The position numbers were made by a program, and so were the translations under genes. This document shows, in pieces, positions 1-9,108 of a stretch of 64,000 nt of DNA (its first letter is position 1; each line of letters opens with the position of its first letter). Where the stretch lies: positions 11,772,666 to 11,836,665 of the forward strand of contig NC_133493.1 of the NCBI RefSeq assembly GCF_025370935.1, read 5' to 3'. Origin of the DNA: Choristoneura fumiferana. Its lineage: Eukaryota; Arthropoda; Insecta; Lepidoptera; Tortricidae. The notes under the pieces are model-generated. The model was not told where the DNA came from. It saw only the letters and a list, made by a program, of their open reading frames with translations, and ran no database searches.

Positions 1-327
1 CTAGTAGGGAATGCAATTACCGGCCAAATCTGATTACCGGTAAATTACCGACTAAAGTAAGCCAGTACCGGTTAACCGGTAAATTACCGGTTTTAGGTTT
101 ATTGATTCTAAAACTTGTAAATTTTGTGAAATTGTGAACATTTTTAAGTGATATGCTAAGACTATGCTCTGCTAATCAATTAAATGAAGAATAATTTGAA
201 AAATAGTTAAGAATTTAAAAGTTACAAGACTAACAACACAATAATAAGATCAAAATCACACTAAACTCGCTCAAAGTTGTGTGTGAGAAAGTGTTAATTC
301 TAGTTATTAATTCTTCTTCTTCTTAAA

Positions 328-545
328 TTAAGAGCTACGCTCTTGTCGGTGGAGTAATCGCCACTCCGCACGGTCTTCGGCCAGCTGTTTGACTTCCTGA
401 TACGACACAGCACCCAGTTTCTCCTTCACCTGGTCAAAATAGGTCAATCTTGGTCTTCCTCTGCTTCGTCTTCCTTCTACTTTTCCTTCCAGCAGGCTCA
501 AAAAGAAATTGTCGTGTCATATCAAGTGTCCTATCTTATTTCCCC
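328..545 (-). pseudogene. RTE-type LINE, C-terminal ORF fragment
   Basis: The minus strand reads a C-terminal peptide with GRRSRGRPRLTYFDQVKEKL and then AEDRAEWRLLHRQERSS before a TAA stop at 328-330. The R-G-R-P-R, aspartate and DRAEWR pattern is the usual tail of RTE-like endonuclease/reverse-transcriptase ORFs. One in-frame stop lies upstream and the rest of the ORF is missing. A CTT-repeat follows the stop, like a LINE 3' tail. It is a dead fragment inside the hAT-like element and belongs to a different subfamily from the pieces at 664-895 and 1180-1765. Confidence 0.6.
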
Positions 546-663
546 TTCTGCAATTTATGGTCTCCAGTAAGATTCTTTTATTAGTTAGGTATTAATTACA
601 TATTGTGTAATAAATAACACAAGGAATTGCCCTTATTTTAACATTTTAATTGTTTTAATAATC

Positions 664-895
664 AACAACTCATCATCATCATTCTACTGTTGGACATAGG
701 CCTCCCACATAGACCTATAGACCTAGAGTTGCTTCGGTTGGAAGCGGTCTGCATCCAACGTGTATCCGCGGCTTTAATCAGGTCATCCATCACGTTTGGT
801 GGTCGTCCTATACTGTGTTTGCCGAGTCAGGACTACGCAGTCTTTACTCGTGAACTTTTCGGCTCCAAGGCCATCTGTTCTCCATGATATATGTT
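664..895 (-). pseudogene. RTE LINE 3' end, decayed
   Basis: The minus strand carries a degenerate RTE C-terminus (relics of the R-TTxRWxDDLIKAA region, then RWMQTASNRS), then GGGAGGCCTATGTCCAACAG and a (GATGAT)n tail at 664-680. The order, C-terminal codons then GGCCT..GTCC..CAG then ATG repeat, is the same as in the better RTE copies at 8569 and 54597. Stops and frameshifts make it non-coding. Confidence 0.6.
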
Positions 896-1179
896 CCCAT
901 ATTGACACTTCAACAAGCTAATTTGCTTGGCTACGTAAAGTACAATTCATAGAATCTGTCAATTTTCTACATATTTAAGACACCCTATCGTGGGCACACT
1001 GATTATATATGTCCCTGTTGTTTGCAATTATCATCTAAAAGGAATCAAAAAAGAATAATAGTCACATCACCAAATCCTTAGGCAGCCGGTGTTTATATAG
1101 TAGGCTGGAAGTGTCTACAGGATTGTCAGATTCTATTGAATTGGAGTTTACGTTGGTGACCCTCGTTCTTCTAAGTATC

Positions 1180-1765
1180 TTTCATTTCTGATTCGATGCC
1201 GAAGATAACCCCAAGCATAGCTCTCTCTCCATACATAGCTCGCTGAGTAACCCAGAGTCATTTATAAGGCCTATAATATGAAGCACCACGTCTCGCATCG
1301 ATATGTCATCAATGGCAACATATGCTGGTTAAAGACATTGCGGAGTATCCCAAACGCTACCCATCTTATTGTTAGTTGGATTCGACGATCCACCTCCTTC
1401 TTGAAGTTGGACTTATCTAATTGGACGGTTTGTCCTAAGTATACATTTGCGTCAACAACTTCAAGAACTGAATTCTCAACCATAACAGGGTCAGGCACCA
1501 CACGGACATTCGACATGACCTTCGTCTTGTTCAAGTTCATATTGAGGCCCACCCGTTAGGGGACTCGGTTGAGGCCTTCGAGCCTCGTGCTGAGTTCCTC
1601 CATCGACTTTGTCATTACCACGATATGGTCGGCAAACCGAAGTTAAGTGATGTTTTCGCTGTTCACATTGATGCCTATTCCTTTCTATTCCAGAAGCTCA
1701 AGGCGTCTTCCAAAGCGGGAGTAAACAGTTTCGGAGATATGACATCTCCTGTCTAGTCTAACGAC
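1180..1765 (-). pseudogene. RTE LINE reverse transcriptase fragment
   Basis: The minus strand shows the RT catalytic strand as LRFADHIVV (consensus FADD, so the second aspartate is lost), then MNLNKTKVMSNV, VYLGQTVQLDKSNFKKEVDRR, MLPLMTYRCETW and a short RMLGV-like relic. The order matches RTE-clade ORFs. A stop lies between the FADH region and MGLNMNLN. Part of the region before the CETW box is deleted. It is an inactive piece nested in the hAT-like element. Confidence 0.65.
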
Positions 1766-1800
1766 TCTTTTAGAAGGATTTGCCTTCAAACTATGTTCCT

Positions 1801-1917
1801 GGGGCTACTACAAAGTTCGGAAATCGAAGTTCGTATCGGGCCGTCACTCTCACTCTCATATTAAATAATATAAGCGTCAGCGGGACGGCAAGATATGAAG
1901 TTCGAATTTCGCACTTC
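1801..1917. mobile_element. Hairpin MITE (GGGCTACTACGAAATTCGAA family), diverged
   Basis: Starts GGGGCTACTACAAAGTTCGG and ends with a partial inverted copy around GAAGTTCGAATTTCG. The same family occurs at 8996-9108, 12575-12710 (best copy), 35803-36022 and 47636-47852. Confidence 0.55.
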
Positions 1918-2504
1918 TTAGTATAGGGCTGGAGGCTACGGAACCGCAGGAGAGACTCAAGCACCGCTCATGCTTCGACCGAATTTTCTCTTCGTCCACA
2001 GTGCTAGGCATAGCGGCAGGTTATACATATTCTTCCGTTTTTTGTCTGACTTAGCCGCTATGTTATGTATGCATGTGGTCTATGTTATCACCCTTCTTGA
2101 TAAAACAACACCACCACGTCTAGTTCCATGCTTCTGGCGTTGTACCTTTAAGGAAGACGGACTAGGAGCCTCTAAAGCCTAGAACCTTTAAGAACCGGTG
2201 ATCCACTCGCCTTCAAAAGCTCTGACGTAATTCCGACCTCTCCTGGCACCTTGTTGTTCTTAAGCTGTTTATGGGCCATTTTAGGTGTATTTATGTTTTA
2301 TATTAATTTACTTATATGTGTAAGGAGTATTTCTAGACAGCGGTGTAAAAATCAACATATTTCAATAAATTTTTGATATATTCCTATTTCGGTAAAAAAC
2401 CGGTTTTAGGTTTGATTTACCGGTAATTTACCGGCCCATTAAACATGCCGGTTTACCGGTAAACCGGTTAACCGGTTAACCGGTTTGCATTCCCTAGATC
2501 CTAG

Positions 2505-3213
2505 GTTACAAAAAAAAAAAAAATACGTACATATATGAATTCTTATAATATTAATTTTGTCTGATTTCGATTACAATCGTAAGTCCAATAATATATTTTA
2601 TTTTTCAATGAAACAAATTTAAGTTTCTAGTATTAAAGTTTCTAATAATAAGTCATGGTAGAGAGTAAAAAAATATGTCTTGGTCGAACCTTACCTACAC
2701 ACCAAACGGTAAGGGTATTTAGTACTCTTTACATCAGCTTCCCATATCCCTCCGAAATGAGTGTAGGGTTGAGTATTAAAAAGCGGCAATACAGTGCTTG
2801 CTAGCAATAATTTTTCGTTTTAGATATTTGCAGACGTAAAACCTCACAATATTGTCTAAATATTGGCTGGAGTCTCAAGGAGAAGCCATATTCCTTAGCG
2901 AAGCTCCAAATTTTTTGGTTATATCTACATAATAGGGATGTTGACTCCACCAATCAACTGACGTACTTTTTAGTAGCTGTCAAAACACAATTCTCCCATA
3001 GAGTTTAAATCTAAATAGCAACATATGACTTCACTTGTTCGGCAACTAAATCAACTAACTATTTATTTGTTTGAAGCAACAAAAAATCTAATTTTGCAGT
3101 TAATCGAAAATGTATCTGGTTTTTCGGGGCTAAAATAAAGCGTGTTTTTTTACTGGAGTCGTGTCTTCGAATTATTTTTTAATGGTGTCAACATCCCTAT
3201 TGTTATGACTCAC
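2505..3213. other. AT-rich intergenic or intronic sequence
   Basis: I see no coding exon or clear repeat here. It lies between the hAT-like element and the last visible ACSF3 exon and is probably intron or downstream sequence of that gene. An A-run follows the hAT target duplication at 2510-2522. Confidence 0.4.
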
Positions 3214-3417
3214 CCTCGTGTCAGCGGCAGGAGTGGCAACAGTGACGAGTGGCTCCAAAACTCCGGAGTCCCCGGGTGCGGCAATACGCGCCGCCACGCC
3301 GGGCAGAGGAGTCCCGACGCAGCCCACGGTTCGGGCCTCCGCCGGTCGGTACGGGTTGCTCAGCGCCATGCCCGTTTCAGACATACCGTAGCGCTCCAGC
3401 AAGCGGTGGCCAGATAT
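3214..3417 (-). CDS. ACSF3: ACSF3-like acyl/malonyl-CoA synthetase, internal exon
   Basis: A 204-nt exon (68 codons, phase 0 at both ends) reads ISGHRLLERYGMSETGMALS, then VGCVGTPLPGVAARI, and ends ATPAADTR. This matches the adenylate-forming core of ACSF3, a mitochondrial enzyme that makes malonyl-CoA from malonate: the ERYGMxExGMALS block holds the ANL-family YGxTE motif. Here the threonine is serine (YGMSE). The acceptor is the AG at 3418-3419 and the donor reads GTGAGT (3208-3213 on plus). It joins in frame to the exon at 3733-3988. The C-terminal domain exons are not visible to the left, where the hAT-like element lies. The next-best reading is another ANL acyl-CoA synthetase, but VGTPLPGV plus GMALS favours ACSF3. 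Confidence 0.85.
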
Positions 3418-3732
3418 CTTAAGGAGAAAAAGTATACTGGGACTGGGAACCAAATATTTTTTTAAAGTAACGGTTTTGGTTAAAAAACGATGCACCCAAA
3501 AATCTTTGGTGTTTTGTGTGCATGAACAGTGGTAATTATGATTAAGTAACCTAACTTGGTACTCAAAGGCGTGTATAGAGTAGGCAGCAGGGCGCTGGGT
3601 GGTGGCGTCCTGATGCGGCGCAACTAACGCTACCTACCCTGGAATTGACTCAATGCATTATGCTTCAATGCACCTATGCTTTGACTACACTAGATTGAGC
3701 TTATTTTTAAGAAAAGGAGATTAGTCACTCAC

Positions 3733-3988
3733 CTCCTCCCACTTCTGAAACAGTGAATCCGGCAGCGGCGCAGAGCCGGCACACATGAGCCTCATCCGCG
3801 AAGCTAACGTCGCTCTAACATACTCCGCAGTCTTAGGATTATCAAACATCTTGCTGTGGTCCGCGGTAAGTTTTGCGTACATGGCTGGCACGCCGTGGAA
3901 GACGGTAGCTTTGGTCTCGTCGCGCTCGCCCATGCCTAGCAGCCGTGCCCAGACCGTGTGGGAAACGAAGGAGGGCAGCATTCGAATT
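3733..3988 (-). CDS. ACSF3: ACSF3-like acyl/malonyl-CoA synthetase, upstream exon
   Basis: A 256-nt exon reads IRMLPSFVSHTVWARLLG, then VFHGVPAMYAKLTADH, RMRLMCAGSAPLPDSLFQKW and EE. It aligns with the ACSF3 segment leading into the ERYG motif (PTIYxKL and the GSAxLP block that opens the nucleotide-binding region). The donor is GTGAGT (3727-3732 on plus) directly after the GAG GAG codons, and the intron to the next exon is 315 bp. The 5' boundary at 3988 rests on a CCAG acceptor (minus strand) with a modest pyrimidine tract, so it is less sure than the donor. The earlier exons (transit peptide, P-loop TSGTTGxPKG) are not seen; the sequence towards them is cut by the N gap at 4200. Confidence 0.83.
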
Positions 3989-4199
3989 CTGGTGATAAAT
4001 TGTGGTATACAGAACTATCGCCGTGAGAATCGCAGTAATGTTAAAAATTAACAACGGCAATGAAAGAAAATCTTGGTAAGTACAACTTAGTGCCTTTTGT
4101 AGAGCATCGCAATATTCGCAATAAGATCCTGTCACTGTTGCCACTCAGTGAAAACTCAATAACGTGGGCATACGAATGTCTACTGCATCACAGATACTT

Positions 4200-4299
4200 N
4201 NNNNNNNNNNNNNNNNNNNNNNNNNNNNNNNNNNNNNNNNNNNNNNNNNNNNNNNNNNNNNNNNNNNNNNNNNNNNNNNNNNNNNNNNNNNNNNNNNNN
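4200..4299. other. Assembly gap (100 N)
   Basis: Exactly 100 undetermined bases, a size conventionally used for gaps of unknown length. It separates the ACSF3 exons from the repeat field. Confidence 0.99.
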
Positions 4300-4336
4300 T
4301 GTCTTCTTGCCAGAGGGTACGAATGTTCCGATAACT

Positions 4337-4338
<2 letters not shown>

Positions 4339-4372
<34 letters not shown>

Positions 4373-4667
4373 GCTATATACGTCCCACTGCTGGGCACAG
4401 GCCTCCTCTCAGAACAAGAGGGCTTGGGCCATAGTTCCCACGCGGGTCCATTGCGGATTGGGAACTTCACACACACCATTGAATTGCTTCCCAGGTGTGT
4501 GCAGGTTTCCTCACGATGTTTTTCCTTCACCGCAAAGCTCGTGGTAAATTTCAAATGTAACTCCGCACATGAATTTCGAAAAACTCAGAGGTGCGAGCCG
4601 GGGTTTGAAGCCACGACCCTCTGCTTGAGGGGCGATAGGTCAAACAACTAGACCACCACGGCTTCAA
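4339..4667 (-). mobile_element. SINE-A, full length, with 13-bp target duplication
   Basis: Flanked by TTCCGATAACTAT at 4326-4338 and 4668-4680. Read on the minus strand it starts with a tRNA-like head (A-box-like GTGGTCTAG, B-box-like GGCTTCAAACCCCGG) and runs through GGGAACTATGGCCCAAGCCC. It ends CCCAGCAGTGGGACGTATAT plus a long (GAT)n tail. The clean duplication and long tail suggest a fairly recent insertion. Confidence 0.9.
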
Positions 4668-5040
4668 TTCCGATAACTATAGAAAAGCGAAAATGAAAAT
4701 ACCTAAATTGTTGTAAACGTGTACGAATACAAAAATACAAATATTAATTATTTCATCAACATAGGTATTAAGGTGACAGTTATGGTATATAGGTATACAG
4801 TACAGCTATGATGTTTCCGTACGAAATTTAGTACATTGTTGCTTTTGTATCTTTTGTTGTTATTTATCAGAGCATTGTTTTTTACTGTAATAATTTAATT
4901 CCACTAATATTATAAGTGCGCAGGTTTGTAAGTCTATTTATTTGTTTGTACGCTTGTTTGTTACTTAATCACGTCTAAACCGCTGAACCGACTACCTAGA
5001 TGAAAATCGGTATACAGATATTTGAGTCCCGGGGAAGGAC

Positions 5041-5282
5041 ATACAATACAATACAATATAAAGACCAGCAGTGGTGTAGCGGTATAGCACGCGGTACGGA
5101 ATACCGAGGACCGGGTTTCGATTCCCAGTGCTGATCTTATTTTTCTGGTTTTTCTGTGCATCTATATTTCAGTTCGTATTTACAATATAAAGACTCTTTA
5201 TTGTACACCAGAAATAGTAAGCGATACAGAAAACAGATACACAGATAAAAAAATACAAGGTAAGCAATAGGCGGCCTTATCG
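5041..5282 (-). mobile_element. LINE 3' end with (ATTGT)n tail, split by SINE-B
   Basis: The pieces 5041-5065 (ATACAATACAATAC...) and 5181-5282 (ACTCTTTATTGTACACCAG...GGTAAGCAATAGGCGGCC) form one fragment. The same sequence occurs uninterrupted at 13676-13775. On the minus strand it reads GTACAATAAAGAGT then TTGTATTGTATTGTAT, a LINE-style 3' terminus. Confidence 0.65.
5066..5180 (+). mobile_element. SINE-B, 115 bp, with 14-bp target duplication
   Basis: TACAATATAAAGAC flanks it at 5052-5065 and 5181-5194. The head has an A-box-like GTGGTGTAGCGGTATAGC and a B-box-like GGGTTTCGATTCCC, then a short body with CTTATTTTTCTGG and CTGTGCATCTATATTTCAGT. A related inverted pair is at 29868-30171. It is tRNA-derived but not a tRNA gene: the cloverleaf is incomplete. 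Confidence 0.8.
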
Positions 5283-5388
5283 CTTAAGATACATAGGATA
5301 CATAGGATAGTTTTTATCCCGGAAATTTACCTACATTGTTCCCGCGGGATAGCGATAAACGAATTCTACATGGATGAAGTCGCCGGTA

Positions 5389-5690
5389 AAAAGCCGTGGT
5401 GGCCTAGTGGTTTGACCTATCGCCTCTCAAGCATAGGGTCGTGGGTTCAAACCCCGGCTCGCACCTCTGAGTTTTTCGAAATTCATGTGCGGAATTACAT
5501 TTGAAATTTACCACGAGCTTTGCGGTGAAGGAAAACATCGTGAGGAAACCTGCACAAACCTGCGAAGCAATTCAATGGTGTGTGTGAAGTTCCCAATCCG
5601 CACTGGGCCCGCGTGGGAACTATGGCCCAAGCCCTCTTGTTCTGAGAGGAGGCCTGTGCCCAGCAGTGGGACGTATATAGGCTGGGATGA
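5389..5690 (+). mobile_element. SINE-A, full length, with 13-bp target duplication
   Basis: GAAGTCGCCGGTA occurs at 5376-5388 and 5691-5703. The insert begins AAAAGCCGTGGTGGCCTAGT, has the B-box-like GGTTCAAACCCCGGC, and ends CCCAGCAGTGGGACGTATAT AGGCTGGGATGA. At 302 bp this is the reference copy of the family here. Confidence 0.92.
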
Positions 5691-5933
5691 GAAGTCGCCG
5701 GTAGAGGCTAGTAAACAAATAAAAGTCGTCTGACAGCTCTCATTAACCGAAACTACTCTCAGAATCGTGCCCAAAATGGCGGTGAGCCTTCGTCGCAGAT
5801 GCAATCCGAACCCGAACGATTTATCTCCGAGTTGGGAATCACCTTGGCACGCATTCGAACTATTCGATAATCGAATCGAAAAATAAACATTCTTAGAATA
5901 TTCTAGCAAAATCGATACACCCTTTATCCTCCT

Positions 5934-6059
5934 GTACCACTACCATGAGTTTACAGTGACTGTACTCGATAGCGACGGCGTAAATTATTTGTAGATGCGC
6001 TGTACAATTCTCCATACAAATAATAATTTACGGTCACTGTAAACTCATTGTAGTGGTAC
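5934..6059. mobile_element. Hairpin MITE
   Basis: Arms of about 27 bp: GTACCACTACCATGAGTTTA at 5934 and its inverse ending at 6059, with further inverted similarity inside (AAATTATTTGTA against TACAAATAATAATTT). No coding content. Confidence 0.65.
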
Positions 6060-6289
6060 TGGATCCTGAAGGTGATTCTGCCGAAACTGGTATTTCTTCA
6101 AAGGTCGAATTACAAGGCGTAGAATTAGTTATGTCCTCATGTGAGGACCGGGGGATCCAGGAGGCTATTTGGGGTTATGTGGACATTTTGTGAAATGCAG
6201 CCACGGTTTCTTTCTTATACAAACGGCAATAATGGTTTCTACCCTCTCAAGTTTATTTTGACCATTTTTAGGATTTTGTACCTCAAAAG

Positions 6290-6970
6290 GAAAAAAACCG
6301 GCCAAGAGCGTGTCGGACACGCCCAAGATAGGGTTCCGTAGCCATTACGGAAAAAATCAAGTAATATTATGTGCGTTATATCACAATTAAAACACTTACT
6401 ACAGTCTTTAAGTCTATTACCAGAAAAAGAGCGTATCTTCACGGTACTCCACGTCTTTTTGTTGAGAAGCGCAGTTTTTCGGCAATAACTCAAAAACGGT
6501 ACCTATATCCAATCATGTTGAAAGCAATTTTCGTTGAAAGTTTTTATTAAGCGTTACCTTTGCCTATTTTTTGCGTGTTTTTTGGACAAACGGTTTAAAG
6601 ATAGAGGGGGGGACACAATTTTTGCTAGTACTTTGGGAGCGATTATTTCCGGAAATCTTCACTTAATCAAAAAAAGTTTTTGAGTAACCTTACTATCTTT
6701 CAAAAGAGCTGTCGAACTATGTACTATAATTTTTTTTTTTTTCAATTTCTGTTACGTGTATGGAGTGCCAATATTTATTTTTGTAATTTATCTAAAAAAA
6801 CAGCGGCTTTGACAAGACATCTGTACTCCAAATTTCATTGATATACATTTTGTAGTTTTCGAGTAAAATGCTGTTACATACGGACGGACAGACAGACAGG
6901 CAGACAGACAGACGGACTTGACGAAACTATAAGGGTTCCGTTTTTGCCATTTTGGCTCCGGAACCCTAAA
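6290..6970 (+). repeat. GGGTTCCG repeat, near full length
   Basis: Starts with an A-run, GGCCAAGAGCGTGTCGGACA and AGGGTTCCGTAGCC. It contains the G-run AGAGGGGGGG, GGAGCGATTATTTCCGG and a GGACGGACAGACAGACAGG block, and ends AAGGGTTCCG...GGAACCCTAAAAA. This is a very common dispersed lepidopteran repeat. Other pieces here are 9795-10066, 31525-31850 and 43943-44195. Confidence 0.7.
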
Positions 6971-6978
6971 AACGGATT

Positions 6979-7491
6979 TCTTAGCTGCGTTTCCACTAGA
7001 GATGCGCGAGGATGTGTTTTTCATATCTCGCACAGCACAGCTCTAGTGGAAACAGCTGAGTGTAGCGAAGCTAGGTAAATGAGGCGTTTCAATTCATGAA
7101 ACACAATCGGGGTCACCCGTACCTAAATTACATCACACATTAAGAGGTGGAGGGGGGTCAGGCGATTCGTGACACAGAAAAAAATAATTTGAAAATTTCA
7201 TTGCAATACGTGTGACAAAGAGAGAAAAAGAAAAGAAAAGAATTTATTTACCTAAACACAACAAAAAAATAATTTATTGAATCAGGCGTTACTTTGCGGA
7301 GGTCCATATCAATGAACTAAGGCCTATCGTAAGGCTATCGTAGGGTATCGTAGGGCTATCGTAAGGTCGCGGGTGAGCAAGGAAGTACTTTTAATTCAAC
7401 AAAAAAATGGTCAAAATTGGTGTGATATACTTTATGTATGGCCCCTTCCTAACAATACATCCTCGAATATCTCTGGTGGAAACGCAGCTTT
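6979..7491. mobile_element. TIR element with GCTGCGTTTCCAC ends
   Basis: The left end AGCTGCGTTTCCACTAGAGA (about 6980) and the right end, inverse of AAGCTGCGTTTCCACCAGAG (to 7491), form TIRs of about 30 bp with few mismatches. The interior holds a second inner inverted copy (CTCTAGTGGAAACAGCTGAG near 7043). The same family occurs at 41036-41486 and in the second block. No transposase. Confidence 0.55.
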
Positions 7492-7985
7492 ATGCGACCA
7501 CTCTGTTTGACCATCTGTGTGTCGGTCTGACTGTATGTTCATCATTCCTCTTAAAAGGTGTACTAACTTGGTGCGAAACCATTCAAAAGAAGCAGTAGAA
7601 GGTTCGTTACATGCACGCATAAGGAAGGCAACTACGAGAGATCAATGGCAGCAAGTTTTGAGGCTGGTTACGACTTGAAGCAACTACCACAATCACTCTG
7701 ACAAGAAAGAAACGAGGGAGATATGGGTAAAAAAGTGCTAACTTGACAGCGACCATTTTAATTATCTCATCTATTCTCAAAAAAGGTACATAGTTTTAGT
7801 TACATTACTAATATCGCCAATCTATGACGTTTATTGGCGAATACAAAAAAAAAGTGAAAGGTTCAATAGTCGCGAACGCTTGTGACTTATGGAGTCGCGA
7901 GTGTCCATCGGCGGGAGAGATTGCATACTCTCAAACGACCCTATACCTACTGCTTATGAAAATAAACTGCCCGTAGTCGCAAATC

Positions 7986-8569
7986 CAGTTGTCCAGTTGG
8001 GTAGGTCCAACTTCGACAAAGAGGTCGCCCGAAGAATCCAACTCGGATGGGCAATGTTCGGCAAACTTCGTGATGTCTTCTCGTCCAATATTCCGCAGTG
8101 CCTGAAGTCTAGAGTCTTCGACCAGTGTGTGTTGCCAGTGATGACTTATGACGCTGAGACGTGGTCCTTGACTGTTGGCCTCTTAGAGAGGCTCAAAGTC
8201 ACGCAACGAGCTGTGGAGAGAGCTATGCTTGGAGTTTCTTTGCGCGATAGAATCCGGAATACGGAAATTCGTCGAAGAACTAAAGTCACTGACATAACTA
8301 AAAAATTTGCAAATTGAAGTGGCAATGGGCAGGCCACATCGCTCGAAAAACAGATAACCGTTGGGGGAGAAATGTCCTCGAGTGGCGACCACGAACCGGA
8401 AGACGAAGCGTTGGCAGGCCTCCCACCAGGTGGACTGACGACATCGTGAGAGTAGCGGGAAAAAGGTGGATGCAAGTGGCGAGTTGTCGTTCATTGTGGC
8501 GTTCTAAGGGGGGGATGCCTTTGTCCAGCAGTGAACGTCTTCGGACTGATGATGATGATGATGATGATG
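7986..8569 (+). mobile_element. 5'-truncated RTE LINE with 11-bp target duplication
   Basis: AGTCGCAAATC lies at 7975-7985 and 8570-8580, bracketing an RTE 3' piece. Its ORF reads VQLGRSNFDKEVARRIQLGW, then PQCLKSRVFDQCVLPVMTY, ETWSLT, ERAMLGVSLRDRIRN and, after a one-base frameshift near 8313, KWQWAGHIARKTD and GRPPTRWTDDIVRVAG. It ends TTTGTCCAGCAGTGAACGTC and a (GAT)n tail. The RT core and endonuclease are missing through 5' truncation, typical of incomplete reverse transcription. The upstream codons that stay open from 7889 are host sequence. Confidence 0.9.
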
Positions 8570-8580
8570 AGTCGCAAATC

Positions 8581-8995
8581 AGTCATAATATTTAATCGCG
8601 TGACTGAACATTTTTGAAAATTCCAACTCTTGGTCAGAACTTTTCAATTTCTTCTCCTGAACTCTACGTTGAAAGGATACAGATTGATTAGAACGGTGAT
8701 TATGACCATTCGTAAATCGTTTTTCCTGTAAAGGATCTCGACAACTGCCTAAGGAACTCTAAAAGCGACCTGACATGTCACTCACGGAGGCATTCGCGGG
8801 CCTTTCAATGCCGAAATATAATAAGGTCATGATCATACGCTCGTACAGCTGTAACGTGGGGGGCAAGTGACGGAAGGGCAGCGGGGAGCCGAATAGCTAA
8901 TAGTGAGTTGCACCGAGCTATATTTAACCACAAAATATTTTTTTTTTTAATATATGATTAAGTTTCTAAGTGGTATATCAATTAGTATAACAATC
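8581..8995. other. Unassigned intergenic sequence
   Basis: No gene, RNA gene or clear repeat recognised. It ends in a T-run at 8939-8948. Confidence 0.35.
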
Positions 8996-9108
8996 AGAGG
9001 GGCTACTACGAAATTCGAAAATCGAAGTTCGTATCGTACCATCCCTCTCACACTCGTTTTAAACAATAAAAGCGTCAGCGGGACGGCAAGACACGAAGTT
9101 CGAATTAA
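8996..9108. mobile_element. Hairpin MITE (GGGCTACTACGAAATTCGAA family)
   Basis: Begins GAGGGGCTACTACGAAATTC, reads GAAGTTCGTATCGTACC, a loop with TTTTAAACAATAAAAGCGTC, and the inverse arm GGGACGGCAAGACACGAAG ending GTTCGAATTAATGG. The right arm is eroded. Confidence 0.6.

Larger units (their letters stand above)
5..2496. mobile_element. hAT-like non-autonomous TIR element, 2.49 kb
   Basis: The ends are inverted copies of TAGGGAATGCAA (5-16 and 2485-2496), followed on both sides by runs of ACCGGTTAACCGGT and TTACCGGTAAATTACCGG. The bases after the right end are GATCCTAG (2497-2504). The only four bases before the left end are CTAG, matching the last half of that octamer, so an 8-bp target duplication is likely, with its first half outside the window. 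An 8-bp duplication and a TAGGG start fit the hAT superfamily. No transposase is visible; the interior is made of decayed RTE LINE pieces on the minus strand plus a hairpin MITE, so the element is non-autonomous. Confidence 0.72.
4904..5388 (-). repeat. CCCGCGG repeat split by nested insertions
   Basis: The outer pieces are 4904-5040 (CTAATATTATAAGTGCG, then CCGAACCGACTAC and GAGTCCCGGGG) and about 5283-5388 (ATAGTTTTTATCCCGG, CCCGCGGGATAGCGATAAACG). Together they form one CCCGCGG repeat in reverse orientation. A LINE 3' end with SINE-B inside it separates them, and SINE-A sits in the distal part. Confidence 0.7.

Noticed and set aside
1278..1559. Plus-strand frame opposite the RTE fragment
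   Set aside because: Antisense shadow; the minus frame has the reverse transcriptase motifs.
3142..3465. Plus-strand frame over the ACSF3 exon
   Set aside because: Antisense of a well-supported exon; no protein similarity of its own.
4060..4554. Open frames with poly-His or poly-Met/Ile runs across the N gap
   Set aside because: They translate the (CAT)n tail of SINE-A and undetermined bases.
5390..5470. tRNA-like heads of SINE-A, SINE-B and SINE-C as tRNA genes
   Set aside because: A and B boxes are present but acceptor and anticodon stems do not pair, and the sequence continues into SINE bodies with target duplications.
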